64,000 nt of DNA from Lineus longissimus (lineage: Eukaryota > Nemertea > Pilidiophora > Heteronemertea > Lineidae). This document shows positions 19,520-26,438 of this stretch, one piece after another (the first letter of the stretch is position 1; every line of letters starts with the position of its first letter). The position numbers were made by a program, and so were the translations under genes. The stretch is from contig NC_088322.1 of NCBI RefSeq assembly GCF_910592395.1, positions 1,738,001-1,802,000 on the forward strand. The letters are read 5' to 3'. The notes under the pieces are model-generated. The model was not told where the DNA came from. It searched no databases and was given only the letters and a program-made list of their open reading frames with translations.

Positions 19520-19771
19520 TTAGTGGGAATAACTAGAATCAGTTGTTCTGTCATTTCTAGTGTTTAGTGTTGATCTTGCAGACACTACAGGTTTTTGTTG
19601 TACATTAAATTTTAAAGGTTTTTCTGACCCAACAGGCCCAGCAGGTTTTAAAGGTTTTTCGGGACCAGACTCCAACTTTGACTCTACTTCTGCCTCTAAT
19701 TCTCTATGAAATCGTTCTAATCTTTCTTTCCAATTACGTGGTCGTTTTGTGTAACCCCAAGTTCTATTCAT
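19520..19771 (-). CDS. Small basic protein, unknown
   Basis: 83 aa, ATG in AATTAAATG context. The N-terminus is basic and tryptophan-containing (TWGYTKRPRNWKERLERFHR), followed by an acidic helix and a short repeated EKPLKPAGP / EKPLKFNV motif, then an Arg/Ser/Thr tail. No family is recognised. A nucleic-acid or capsid-packing role would fit its size and charge but cannot be shown. It sits between the HNH-type gene and the hydrophobic protein gene, all on the minus strand. Confidence 0.55.
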   Translation of the reverse strand: MNRTWGYTKRPRNWKERLERFHRELEAEVESKLESGPEKPLKPAGPVGSEKPLKFNVQQKPVVSARSTLNTRNDRTTDSSYSH

Positions 19772-19790
19772 TTAATTAAGTAAAATAAAA

Positions 19791-20960
19791 TCAATTCACT
19801 GCAAAGAGTAAATTTCTTTCAAGTCTATTATTCAACTTAATCATCTCGTTTATGATTTCTGTCTGACTACATATGTTAATGTTCTGGTTCATTCTCATGT
19901 TATTATTTAAATTCGATAATCTATCAAGCAGAATCATATTTTCATCACGAAGATAATCCCCGAAATGCTGTGATATCACTATTTTCCAATCTGGTATTAC
20001 ATCCTGGTCTCGAAAGACAAACCAGTTTTCACTTCTCATTTTTACCATGAAATCCATTGACCTATCCAATTGATCCTTAAATAGTGTGTAGTCTACTTTA
20101 GCACTCTTCTGTCTGTTTTCTGTCTTTTCCATTGGTCTAATGTTAAACCAAGCAAAGCACAGTTCAGGTTTATCTTTGAATTCCTTGATTGGTAAGACAT
20201 GATCCAACTCTTCTTTTATTCGAACTCTGTTCTCGGGACTTTGTCCTATTGGAGATAGACTCCTCTGGTACTCTAACCACTGTGAGAAGAAACTGTCTGT
20301 ACATCCTAGATTGAATGATGAATTACCGGTCAGACTTCGTCTTGAGAGCATAGCTCGAGTCGGACTTCGTCCTGAGAGCAGAGCTCGATTACACTCTCCC
20401 TTAGAAATGCGGTTTAGACCAACTCTAATTTTGTGTCTGTCTCTATTACCATTTTGGTCAAGGTAATCATTTTTGTAATATGAATTAAAACATGATCTGC
20501 AATTACCTCTATTTCCGTCTTTACCAAATTCACCATCACTTAGTAATTTAACTTCTCCAGATTTACCACATTTCTTGGTTTTACTTGAACCACATTCTTT
20601 ACAGTAATCAAGTAGTTTATTACGCCTGTTCTTTTCAAAATTAATTTCAGGTTTCTTTTCACAGCACTTAACACAATAAATTGTAGGTTGATTTTCCATG
20701 TTTTGATTCATCATATTATTCTGATTTATCATATTTTGATTTTCCATGTTTTGATTTAAGATAAACTGATTTATCATATTTTGATTTAACATAATCTGAT
20801 TTATCATATTTTGATTTAACATATTATTTTGATGCAAATAATACAAAAACTTCTGAATATTCTGATTCATCATATTATCATGATTCATCATATTATTCTG
20901 ATTCATCATACCATTTTGATTCATCATACCATTTTGATTATCAAATATTGCTCCATCCAT
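19791..20960 (-). CDS. Zinc-finger/HNH endonuclease-like protein with N/M-rich tail
   Basis: 389 aa. Residues 1-90 are a low-complexity Asn/Met/Gln tract of repeated MMNQN and MINQ units. Cysteine pairs follow (C96/C99, C120/C123, C154/C157), probably zinc ribbons. After LGCTDSFFSQWLEYQ (about 218-232) comes an HNH-type core: DH at 253-254 in ELDHVLPIKEF, then CFAWFNIRPM with N273, then TENRQKS with N282. The order LGC..., DH-x-P, CFxxxN, EN..K is that of HNH nucleases. Hairpin modules fill the spacer between zinc and HNH parts (about 191-210) and lie at about 238-246. It could nick DNA during replication or recombination, or be a captured homing-type nuclease. No essential HNH residue seems missing. 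Confidence 0.68.
   Translation of the reverse strand: MDGAIFDNQNGMMNQNGMMNQNNMMNHDNMMNQNIQKFLYYLHQNNMLNQNMINQIMLNQNMINQFILNQNMENQNMINQNNMMNQNMENQPTIYCVKCCEKKPEINFEKNRRNKLLDYCKECGSSKTKKCGKSGEVKLLSDGEFGKDGNRGNCRSCFNSYYKNDYLDQNGNRDRHKIRVGLNRISKGECNRALLSGRSPTRAMLSRRSLTGNSSFNLGCTDSFFSQWLEYQRSLSPIGQSPENRVRIKEELDHVLPIKEFKDKPELCFAWFNIRPMEKTENRQKSAKVDYTLFKDQLDRSMDFMVKMRSENWFVFRDQDVIPDWKIVISQHFGDYLRDENMILLDRLSNLNNNMRMNQNINICSQTEIINEMIKLNNRLERNLLFAVN
20222..20246 (-). repeat. Double-hairpin module
   Basis: GAAC-TCT-GTTC (20222-20232), 3 nt, then GGAC-TTT-GTCC (20236-20246), in frame just before the HNH core. Confidence 0.9.
20332..20386 (-). repeat. Cluster of four hairpin modules
   Basis: AGAC-TTC-GTCT (20332-20342, covarying stem), GAGC-ATA-GCTC (20346-20356), GGAC-TTC-GTCC (20362-20372) and GAGC-AGA-GCTC (20376-20386). 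They are in frame between the zinc and HNH parts. Confidence 0.92.
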
Positions 20961-21048
20961 TTCTTTCTTTATTTAGTAGGACATTTTTTTTTTAAATTAC
21001 GTTTTTCGAACTTGTTCTTGTGACTTAAGTCACTTTAGAGACTTTATT
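20961..21048. promoter_or_regulatory. Intergenic palindrome before the HNH-type gene
   Basis: Between the integrase stop and the HNH-type start there is a perfect 14-bp palindrome GTGACTTAAGTCAC (21020-21033), a decayed hairpin GAAC-TT-GTTC (21008-21017) and a run of ten T. The ACTTAAGT core recurs in the palindrome before the penton gene (24092-24099), which suggests a promoter role. Confidence 0.4.
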
Positions 21049-22200
21049 TCATTTCAATGATTTGATATCAGAAACTGGTAACCATTCATTGAACTTATCA
21101 CTGTAACCATTCCACTTCACTAATCCGTATTTCTTGCCTTTACTGGTCTTGTACCTTAGGATTTTCTCGATCTTGTACTCTAGCTGGTCAGGATTAGGAA
21201 CATAGCTCAATTCCTCTTCATAGAAATATCCTTGAATTTCTTCTTTGTGGTAATCCTCAAGCTGGTAGACGATAGGATGAGTAAATATGATCTGTTTGAT
21301 TTGGAACACCTCCTCAGTGTAGTTGGGCATGTAACCTTTACCGAAAATGGACTTGTACTTTGAAATTCTTACACTGTCACCTACTTTGTACTTTGGATCA
21401 CCAAATGTCTCTTTGAGGTGAAGACCGTAAAGATTGTACCACACTGTTCCTTCGTTTTCCATCTTTCTGGCGTCTACAGGTTTCATACCTATTGATGAGT
21501 GAAATGTGTTATTGTAGCCGCTGACCAGGTCATCCAGAACGTCAATCCACTTGTCAGTCTCCTTAGCGGTGAAATAACGCCACATTTTTTCTTTAAGGGT
21601 TCTATTGAATCTCTCTACTACTGCTGCCTTCTTATCAGATTTTGTGGAGAACAATTCTATGTCATTTTCTGTTAAGAGTTCCTTGAAGTGTTTGTTGTAA
21701 AATTCTTTACCGTCATCAAACTGGATTTTCGTTGGTTTTGCTTCCTCAAATATCACTTTAAATGCATCTCTGATTTCTTCTCCCCTCTTACTCTTAACTG
21801 CTAGAGCCCAAGAAAAACGACTAAATAGATCTATGACTGTTAAAATGAATCTGTTGCCTTTATTTTGTTTCTCGAATTTTTGCATGTCAACCAGATCTGC
21901 TTGCCATTGTTGATCGATGTACGATACCATTGTCTTCCTGAAGGTGAATTTCTTAATGGCCGGTTTGTGTAGTTGGTGAGTTGGTAGTGTTTCTAGAAAT
22001 TCTTTCACTTCTTTTTGTTTAATAAGTTTTCCTGAGCGGGACTTTGTCCCTAACAACGAAGTTGTGCTCTGCTCTCGTGACGAAGTCATATCTTCCTTGA
22101 CCTGTTTCCAGATTTTACTCAAAGAACTGTAAGCCACGGGACTCTCGGGGTTGTAGTACAAATCCCTTAGATACTGCTGTGTGTCATCCTTTACATTCAT
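21049..22200 (-). CDS. int: Polinton integrase (RVE family) with chromodomain
   Basis: 383 aa. The retroviral-type DDE core shows WQADLVDM (D102), QFDDGKEFYN (D162) and VVERFNRTLKEK (E196), with 33 residues between the second Asp and the Glu. The region up to about residue 98 is the usual short Polinton N-terminus ending in THQLHKP and a basic linker. After a small beta-rich part (about 265-335) a chromodomain is visible at about 341-380 (YKIEKILRYK, YGLVKWNGYSDKFNEWLP). It would insert the element and cause the 6-bp duplication. Residues about 38-54 derive from hairpin modules inserted in frame in a linker. The start ATG is 4 bp from that of the divergent ATPase gene. Confidence 0.96.
   Translation of the reverse strand: MNVKDDTQQYLRDLYYNPESPVAYSSLSKIWKQVKEDMTSSREQSTTSLLGTKSRSGKLIKQKEVKEFLETLPTHQLHKPAIKKFTFRKTMVSYIDQQWQADLVDMQKFEKQNKGNRFILTVIDLFSRFSWALAVKSKRGEEIRDAFKVIFEEAKPTKIQFDDGKEFYNKHFKELLTENDIELFSTKSDKKAAVVERFNRTLKEKMWRYFTAKETDKWIDVLDDLVSGYNNTFHSSIGMKPVDARKMENEGTVWYNLYGLHLKETFGDPKYKVGDSVRISKYKSIFGKGYMPNYTEEVFQIKQIIFTHPIVYQLEDYHKEEIQGYFYEEELSYVPNPDQLEYKIEKILRYKTSKGKKYGLVKWNGYSDKFNEWLPVSDIKSLK
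22039..22088 (-). repeat. Cluster of hairpin modules in the integrase linker
   Basis: GGAC-TTT-GTCC (22039-22049), CAAC-GAA-GTTG (22054-22064, covarying stem), a decayed GTGC-TCT-GCTC and TGAC-GAA-GTCA (22078-22088, covarying stem). Confidence 0.87.
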
Positions 22201-22207
22201 TTAAATG
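22198..22207. promoter_or_regulatory. Head-to-head start site CATTTAAATG
   Basis: The 10-bp palindrome holds both start codons: integrase ATG on the minus strand (22200-22198) and ATPase ATG on the plus strand (22205-22207), separated by TTAA only. Any promoter for one gene must lie in the coding part of the other. Confidence 0.8.
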
Positions 22208-22825
22208 AGTGAAGTATTTATTTACGAGCCACACAATATGTTAATTTCTGGTGTTACCAATTGTGGTAAGACATATTTTGCCCTTGACCTCTTAGAAAAG
22301 GAGTATCGGCACAAGTTCCAGAACATAGTCATTTTCTGTCCAACATATTTCAACAATAAGACATATGAAAGGAAATGGATTTACCAAGACAAGAACGTCT
22401 ACATAGTTAATCCCGAAGCTGTGGCCAGTAATTTGGACCTTGTGCTTCAGTTTGCTACTCTGACCTTTGCTGGTTCTAACACATTATTCCTCATTGATGA
22501 CTGTGCTAATTTGAGAGACACAAAAAAGAAGGTGTCCGAGTTATGTAATCTTGCCTTTTCCGGCAGGCACTACAATCTCACTGTTTGGTTACTAGTTCAG
22601 AAGTACAATTCAGTTGTCAAGGACTACAGAGAGAACATAAGAATTTTAGTATTATTTTTTAATAAGGATGAATCAGCCATGAAAGATGCCTTAGAAGAAA
22701 ACAGTGTTATTCCTAAGGAGAAAAGACAGTACTACATAGAAGAACTTAAGATGAAAAAAGGATCAAAACTGATCATTAGACTACAACATCCATTTGGATT
22801 TACTCTTTCCCATCAAAAATCTTAG
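22205..22825 (+). CDS. DNA-packaging ATPase (FtsK/HerA type)
   Basis: 206 aa, the usual size for Polintons. Walker A is GVTNCGKT (16-23), the Cys-containing form common in Polintons and related viruses. Walker B is TLFLIDDCAN (D98, D99). The following sensor-like strand is LTVWLLVQKYNS (Q132). It should pump the element's DNA into capsids. It is the only plus-strand gene in the right half. It starts head-to-head with the integrase and ends 15 bp from the convergent 22841 gene. No truncation is seen. Confidence 0.93.
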   Translation: MSEVFIYEPHNMLISGVTNCGKTYFALDLLEKEYRHKFQNIVIFCPTYFNNKTYERKWIYQDKNVYIVNPEAVASNLDLVLQFATLTFAGSNTLFLIDDCANLRDTKKKVSELCNLAFSGRHYNLTVWLLVQKYNSVVKDYRENIRILVLFFNKDESAMKDALEENSVIPKEKRQYYIEELKMKKGSKLIIRLQHPFGFTLSHQKS

Positions 22826-22840
22826 TCCCGCTTCTGATCA

Positions 22841-23299
22841 TCAGGACTGTGTCCGATCAGTGGTCTTAGTCTTTCTAACCCTAGTAAAATAATAAATTAT
22901 TAACCCTAAACCACTAAGTCCTAGGATAATCCATAGGTACTCGTATTTCTTCATTTCATCACTAGGTTGGTAGTAATCACTTAATTGTGGTCGCTGAGGT
23001 AGTACAATAGTTCTTTCTGGATGTAAATGATTGTAAACAGTAAGTGCTGAATCAGTATTGTTAAAATCAATAGAAGCGTCTCTTTCTCTCTTTAATTCAA
23101 GGTTAACGAAGTCAATGGTACTTTTCCTATGCTCATCCCATTCTGTGGATGCTCTTTGCAATTGCTCTTGAGCTAAATCATGTCTTTTCACTTCAGTCTC
23201 ATAGCCATTCTTGTCTAGTTTTTTAAAAAGGTAACCGGATCCAGTGAATGCTAATCCATTGATTATTGCAGATCCAAATAACATACCAATGCCAGCCAT
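22841..23299 (-). CDS. Conserved Polinton two-TM protein
   Basis: 152 aa, ATG in AATTAAATG context. A hydrophobic N-terminus (MLFGSAIINGLAFTGSGYLF) is followed by a charged helix with KRHDLAQEQLQRASTEWDEHR, then a proline-containing LPQRPQLSDYYQPSDE stretch and a second membrane segment (about 122-140), then a basic tail. As I recall, this architecture (N-terminal hydrophobic, KRHDLA helix, QLSDYY, C-terminal TM) recurs in other invertebrate Polintons next to capsid genes. It may be a virion membrane protein; the role is unproven. The last residues are coded by a hairpin module. Confidence 0.72.
   Translation of the reverse strand: MAGIGMLFGSAIINGLAFTGSGYLFKKLDKNGYETEVKRHDLAQEQLQRASTEWDEHRKSTIDFVNLELKRERDASIDFNNTDSALTVYNHLHPERTIVLPQRPQLSDYYQPSDEMKKYEYLWIILGLSGLGLIIYYFTRVRKTKTTDRTQS
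22844..22854 (-). repeat. Single hairpin module at a convergent gene end
   Basis: GGAC-TGT-GTCC lies right next to the TGA stop of the two-TM gene and 19 bp after the ATPase stop. Confidence 0.75.
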
Positions 23300-23321
23300 T
23301 TAATTTCAACGAATTTTAATT

Positions 23322-24089
23322 TCAATGATGTGTCCCTGAGAGCATAGCTCGAGTTAATACCAATTGGTACTGTACATTACGACCATTAAGATCGATGATG
23401 TCACCTTTTTCATCAGTTAAGCGAATATTCAGCTTATTGAATCTTGGTTTACAGGGAATTGCTATTGGTTTCTCAAATGTGTATGCTATTAAATCCCCAA
23501 AATTAGCTTCCTTTATTGGTCTTGTGGTTAGCACATCAGATGCTTTACCATTACTTAATACACTATTAGATTCGATTATGTCACAGTGAAAAACAAAATG
23601 GTTAATTGGTCTAAAATTGATGGGTTTCTCGCTTACAACATCATCCTTACTTTTATAGTCCAAAGGGTAAGGCCATTCTGATTTCATGCCAAATAATTCA
23701 TTACTTTTACCAATAAAATAGATCTGATAATGCGCCTCATTTTTTCTCTTTAGGAAGTGTAAGATGGCCTTACCTGTTGGTTCTTCAAGGTCAAATCTGA
23801 CAGCACCTCTACTCATACTATTTTCTTTCAACTTATCCGCAAATACTTTTGAAAAGCTCTGTAGGTCATAGAGACCATCTGGTAGCGTAATCTCTGCCAC
23901 ATCAAACCCCTTAACTTTGATTCGGTTATTCTCCCTGGCTGCACTTATGTTGTAGAATGTACAAGGTATTACTGCAAAAGTTAAAGTGATGCTACATGCA
24001 TCTTGAATTTCAGTCTTTAGATTGACTGTTAAATCACTTGAACTCTGATCTGGATAGTCACTTGAATCTATGTTCATTACAGTAACCAT
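23322..24089 (-). CDS. Minor capsid (penton-type) protein
   Basis: 255 aa. It begins MVTVMNIDSSDYPDQSSSDLTVNL, a pattern (short strand, DYPDN-like loop, DFTV-like strand) I associate with Polinton minor capsid proteins. It continues with VIPCTFYNIS, a FVFHCDIIESNSVLSNGKAS block and the ending NIRLTDEKGDIIDLNG plus a last strand. This is the usual size and layout of the single jelly-roll penton protein. The final residues (TRAMLSGTHH) come from a half hairpin module, so the original stop seems displaced. It stands two genes from the major capsid gene on the same strand, as expected. Confidence 0.75.
   Translation of the reverse strand: MVTVMNIDSSDYPDQSSSDLTVNLKTEIQDACSITLTFAVIPCTFYNISAARENNRIKVKGFDVAEITLPDGLYDLQSFSKVFADKLKENSMSRGAVRFDLEEPTGKAILHFLKRKNEAHYQIYFIGKSNELFGMKSEWPYPLDYKSKDDVVSEKPINFRPINHFVFHCDIIESNSVLSNGKASDVLTTRPIKEANFGDLIAYTFEKPIAIPCKPRFNKLNIRLTDEKGDIIDLNGRNVQYQLVLTRAMLSGTHH
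23340..23350 (-). repeat. Single hairpin module at the penton C-terminus
   Basis: GAGC-ATA-GCTC. Its decayed partner (TGTCCCTGA) includes the stop-codon area of the penton gene. Confidence 0.8.
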
Positions 24090-24101
24090 TTACTTAAGTA
24101 A
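24090..24101 (-). promoter_or_regulatory. Palindrome TTACTTAAGTAA directly before the penton start
   Basis: A perfect 12-bp palindrome abuts the ATG at 24089 on the minus strand, followed further upstream by AAATTT. It shares TTTACT-AGTAA character with the palindrome before the major capsid gene, so it is a candidate late promoter. Confidence 0.45.
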
Positions 24102-24146
24102 ATTTTCGTTTTCAAATTTAGCTTTTATCAAATAAGTAAATTATTC

Positions 24147-24383
24147 TTACTTCATAATATTTCTGGGTAGGATTCCTTGATCGTAAAGGTACTCTAATGT
24201 TCCATTGCTAATAGCTACAGTTCCGCCCAGTTTAAGAATTTCCTCTAGGTTGGCCTGACTTGGGGGACCAATATTGATTCTCAAGAACCTTTTCAGTAAC
24301 ATAGAGTAACCAATTGTTGTTGATGCCAACAGTAAACTTTGATACAGTGTATTTATGATATCTTTCTTTCCTGGTGTATCCAT
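24147..24383 (-). CDS. Small hydrophobic protein between the capsid genes
   Basis: 78 aa, ATG in AATTAAATG context. One hydrophobic stretch (about 12-26, LYQSLLLASTTIGYSMLL) and a second weaker one (about 45-58) flank a basic residue group. It ends in YDQGILPRNIMK. A small protein with a terminal Y-x-x-G-x-LP motif at this position is common in Polintons as far as I recall. A membrane or minor capsid role is possible; no function is known to me. It lies between penton and major capsid genes on the same strand. Confidence 0.6.
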   Translation of the reverse strand: MDTPGKKDIINTLYQSLLLASTTIGYSMLLKRFLRINIGPPSQANLEEILKLGGTVAISNGTLEYLYDQGILPRNIMK

Positions 24384-24450
24384 TTAATTACTTAGAAAAT
24401 CACTAGTAAAACTCATTTATCTAGTATTCAGTGCTGGAGCGAACTTTGTT

Positions 24451-25707
24451 TCAGTGTTGGAGTGAAGCAATCTGAGAATTCTGAATGTTAACCTGGGCGT
24501 CAGAAACCACGAATATGTGCATTTTGTATGGTCCCTTTCCAGATTTCTTTGTAATAGATAATTGAATACCATCTTTTGTGTTCTGGAGCTTCTTTCCTGA
24601 TCCGTGTAGACGATTATCTTCAGAAGTTCTCAGGTCCAACCATAAACCATAGTGATTAGAATCACCATAGTATTTCTCCATGGTCATGTTACAGTCATGA
24701 GTTTTCTTCAAATCTTCAGACATAAAATGTTTCTTGATCTCCTCCCATTGATCCATCATTCTCATTCCTTCTGGGAACACCTGATTGGCAACACCCTCTA
24801 TTGTGATCTGCACTTTACTTATGTTAGGGTTTTCAAACTTCTCTGAATCTCTAGCTCCATCTACATAGTCAGACACAAATAGTAATAATAATCCTTTAAT
24901 AGACATTCTTGGAAAGTTGATGTTCTCATTAATTAGTGTTTCATTAGCAGTAACATTGACTGTCTTAAAATGGTCTACCCAATCATAAAATATTGAGAAT
25001 CCAGAATTGTACTTGTTACTCAATTGACTAGCAATCATCTTATTAGTAACCGTGTCGTATTCAAAACAAATATTTTCAAGTTTGTAGCCCATGCTAGCTG
25101 TGGTTGTGGTGACTATGATTTCCTCCTTTGGTGCTAAAGTTATTTCAATAATCACATCTTCTTGAATTGGAAACTTGTAAAATGGAGCATGATGATGGAA
25201 TAGTTCAAAATCTAATGGTATTTTGTACTTCTTGTCAAACACTTTCTTTAAAGTCTTTTCATTAGCTGTTTCTCCAGTGACATCAGCTTCAGCGACTCCT
25301 GATCTTAATTCTCTAAGATTTTCTGATTGAATACCCTGAAAAACTCTATCATTTCTTTCTTCTCCAGTTAGCCACAGATCTTTAAATGTAGAATAATGAC
25401 TGTATTCGTCAAGGTCAAATATCTGCTCTGTTCCCCACTTAACCACCATCTTTGAGATTAGGTTTCTACCAAGATTATTTACAACACTATTTTTAGAATC
25501 ACCAGAAATGGTTACATCAGCAGACAGATAAAGAGATTTAGGTACAAAGAATGTATTCTCCCGCAATGCCGGTATTCTAACATACAGTGTTTCTTTGGGG
25601 TTAGCAGATGATGGGTTATGAGTAATGATATGATGCTGCCTCTCAGCTTTCAAACCAAGTGAAATCTTATGTGCCCTTTCGGTATTTAATAAATATCCTG
25701 TTACCAT
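24451..25707 (-). CDS. mcp: Major capsid protein (double jelly-roll type)
   Basis: 418 aa. The N-terminal part shows NPSSANPKETLYVRIPALRE with FFVPKSLYLSADV, then LGRNLISKMVVKWGTEQIFD and YSTFKDLWLTGEERN, the pattern of Polinton major capsid proteins (an ordered strand row, a V-P-x-S-L-x-L strand, and a YxxFKDLW motif). The second half contains ENINFPRMSIKGLLLLFVSD and a final MHIFVVSDAQVNI strand. The length is somewhat below that of larger Polinton capsid proteins. It is the first gene of a minus-strand capsid block (MCP, small hydrophobic, penton, two-TM). No hairpin module lies inside; only a decayed trace (GAACTTTGTTT, 24441-24451) sits at its very end, consistent with strong constraint on this protein. 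Confidence 0.88.
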   Translation of the reverse strand: MVTGYLLNTERAHKISLGLKAERQHHIITHNPSSANPKETLYVRIPALRENTFFVPKSLYLSADVTISGDSKNSVVNNLGRNLISKMVVKWGTEQIFDLDEYSHYSTFKDLWLTGEERNDRVFQGIQSENLRELRSGVAEADVTGETANEKTLKKVFDKKYKIPLDFELFHHHAPFYKFPIQEDVIIEITLAPKEEIIVTTTTASMGYKLENICFEYDTVTNKMIASQLSNKYNSGFSIFYDWVDHFKTVNVTANETLINENINFPRMSIKGLLLLFVSDYVDGARDSEKFENPNISKVQITIEGVANQVFPEGMRMMDQWEEIKKHFMSEDLKKTHDCNMTMEKYYGDSNHYGLWLDLRTSEDNRLHGSGKKLQNTKDGIQLSITKKSGKGPYKMHIFVVSDAQVNIQNSQIASLQH

Positions 25708-25717
25708 TTTCTATTTA

Positions 25718-25729
25718 TTTACTAGTAAA
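25718..25729 (-). promoter_or_regulatory. Palindrome TTTACTAGTAAA before the major capsid start
   Basis: A perfect 12-bp palindrome 10 bp upstream of the major capsid ATG. ACTAGTAAAA also occurs upstream of the 24383 start (about 24402-24412), and the related TTTACTTAAGTAAA stands before the penton gene. Confidence 0.45.
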
Positions 25730-26438
25730 ATTATGTTACATTTTCCAGGCAAAATTAAGACCTCTAAAAACCACTTGGTTCCACAGTAAATAGAAATACT
25801 ACAGGTGGCGCCACATGGTGTCAAACTGGTACATCATTCCCCTTACTACACAGATAAACCACCGCATCTAATCCCTTTAAGCAGAATTACATATATCTTT
25901 GACTACCGGTAGTTCAAAAATTCCCGCCCATGACGTCATCACCTAGCTCATGAAGAACTGAACAACACACAACACACTTCTTTACTAGAGGACTGTTTTA
26001 TTCTAGACTAAAAGATTTTGAAAGATATCCTCATGTCATCCTATCAATTTACATGAAATCTATTTTCAAATGTTGGTTTAAAGAGAGTTATCCGCAAAGA
26101 TAATCAGTAGGGTCCACTCCTGAATGTAATTGGCATTCCCATCACGGCTGTGGTCTGTCAAAATCAGTGTCACCAGGGCACACCAGGGTACATGTGAATG
26201 GACACAGTCGTCGTCAACTGGGGCCTACCAGTGGTTGTCTGCAAGATGAATGAAGATTTCAGTTACGCACAATCTCACCAGATGGAGGAAGTGTGACGTT
26301 AACATCATGTCTCCATGGAATCAATAACAGCATTGTGCAAGAATAATACCAGGAGGCTTACATCTGTGGTTACGGTTGTACAATTGCGGAGCATACATGA
26401 ATCTACAAATAAAAGATTGGAAAAAGCACTAACCTGTG
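25730..26438. other. Gene-poor region with promoter-like palindromes
   Basis: It holds no long open frame. Visible sites are GTGGCGCCAC (25805-25814), TATA-like ACATATAT near 25889, ACTACCGGTAGT (25912-25923) and a CRE-like ATGACGTCAT (25940-25949), all perfect palindromes except the TATA. On the minus strand there is an AATAAA (26002-25997) and a good splice acceptor TTCATTCATCTTGCAG ending at 26239. Taken together it looks like a cellular-style regulatory region plus a 3' end of a minus-strand transcript. This is inference. Confidence 0.4.

Noticed and set aside
24441-24451. A further complete hairpin module at the major capsid gene end
   Set aside because: GAACTTTGTTT has a broken last pair and no partner. 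It is at most a decayed trace.
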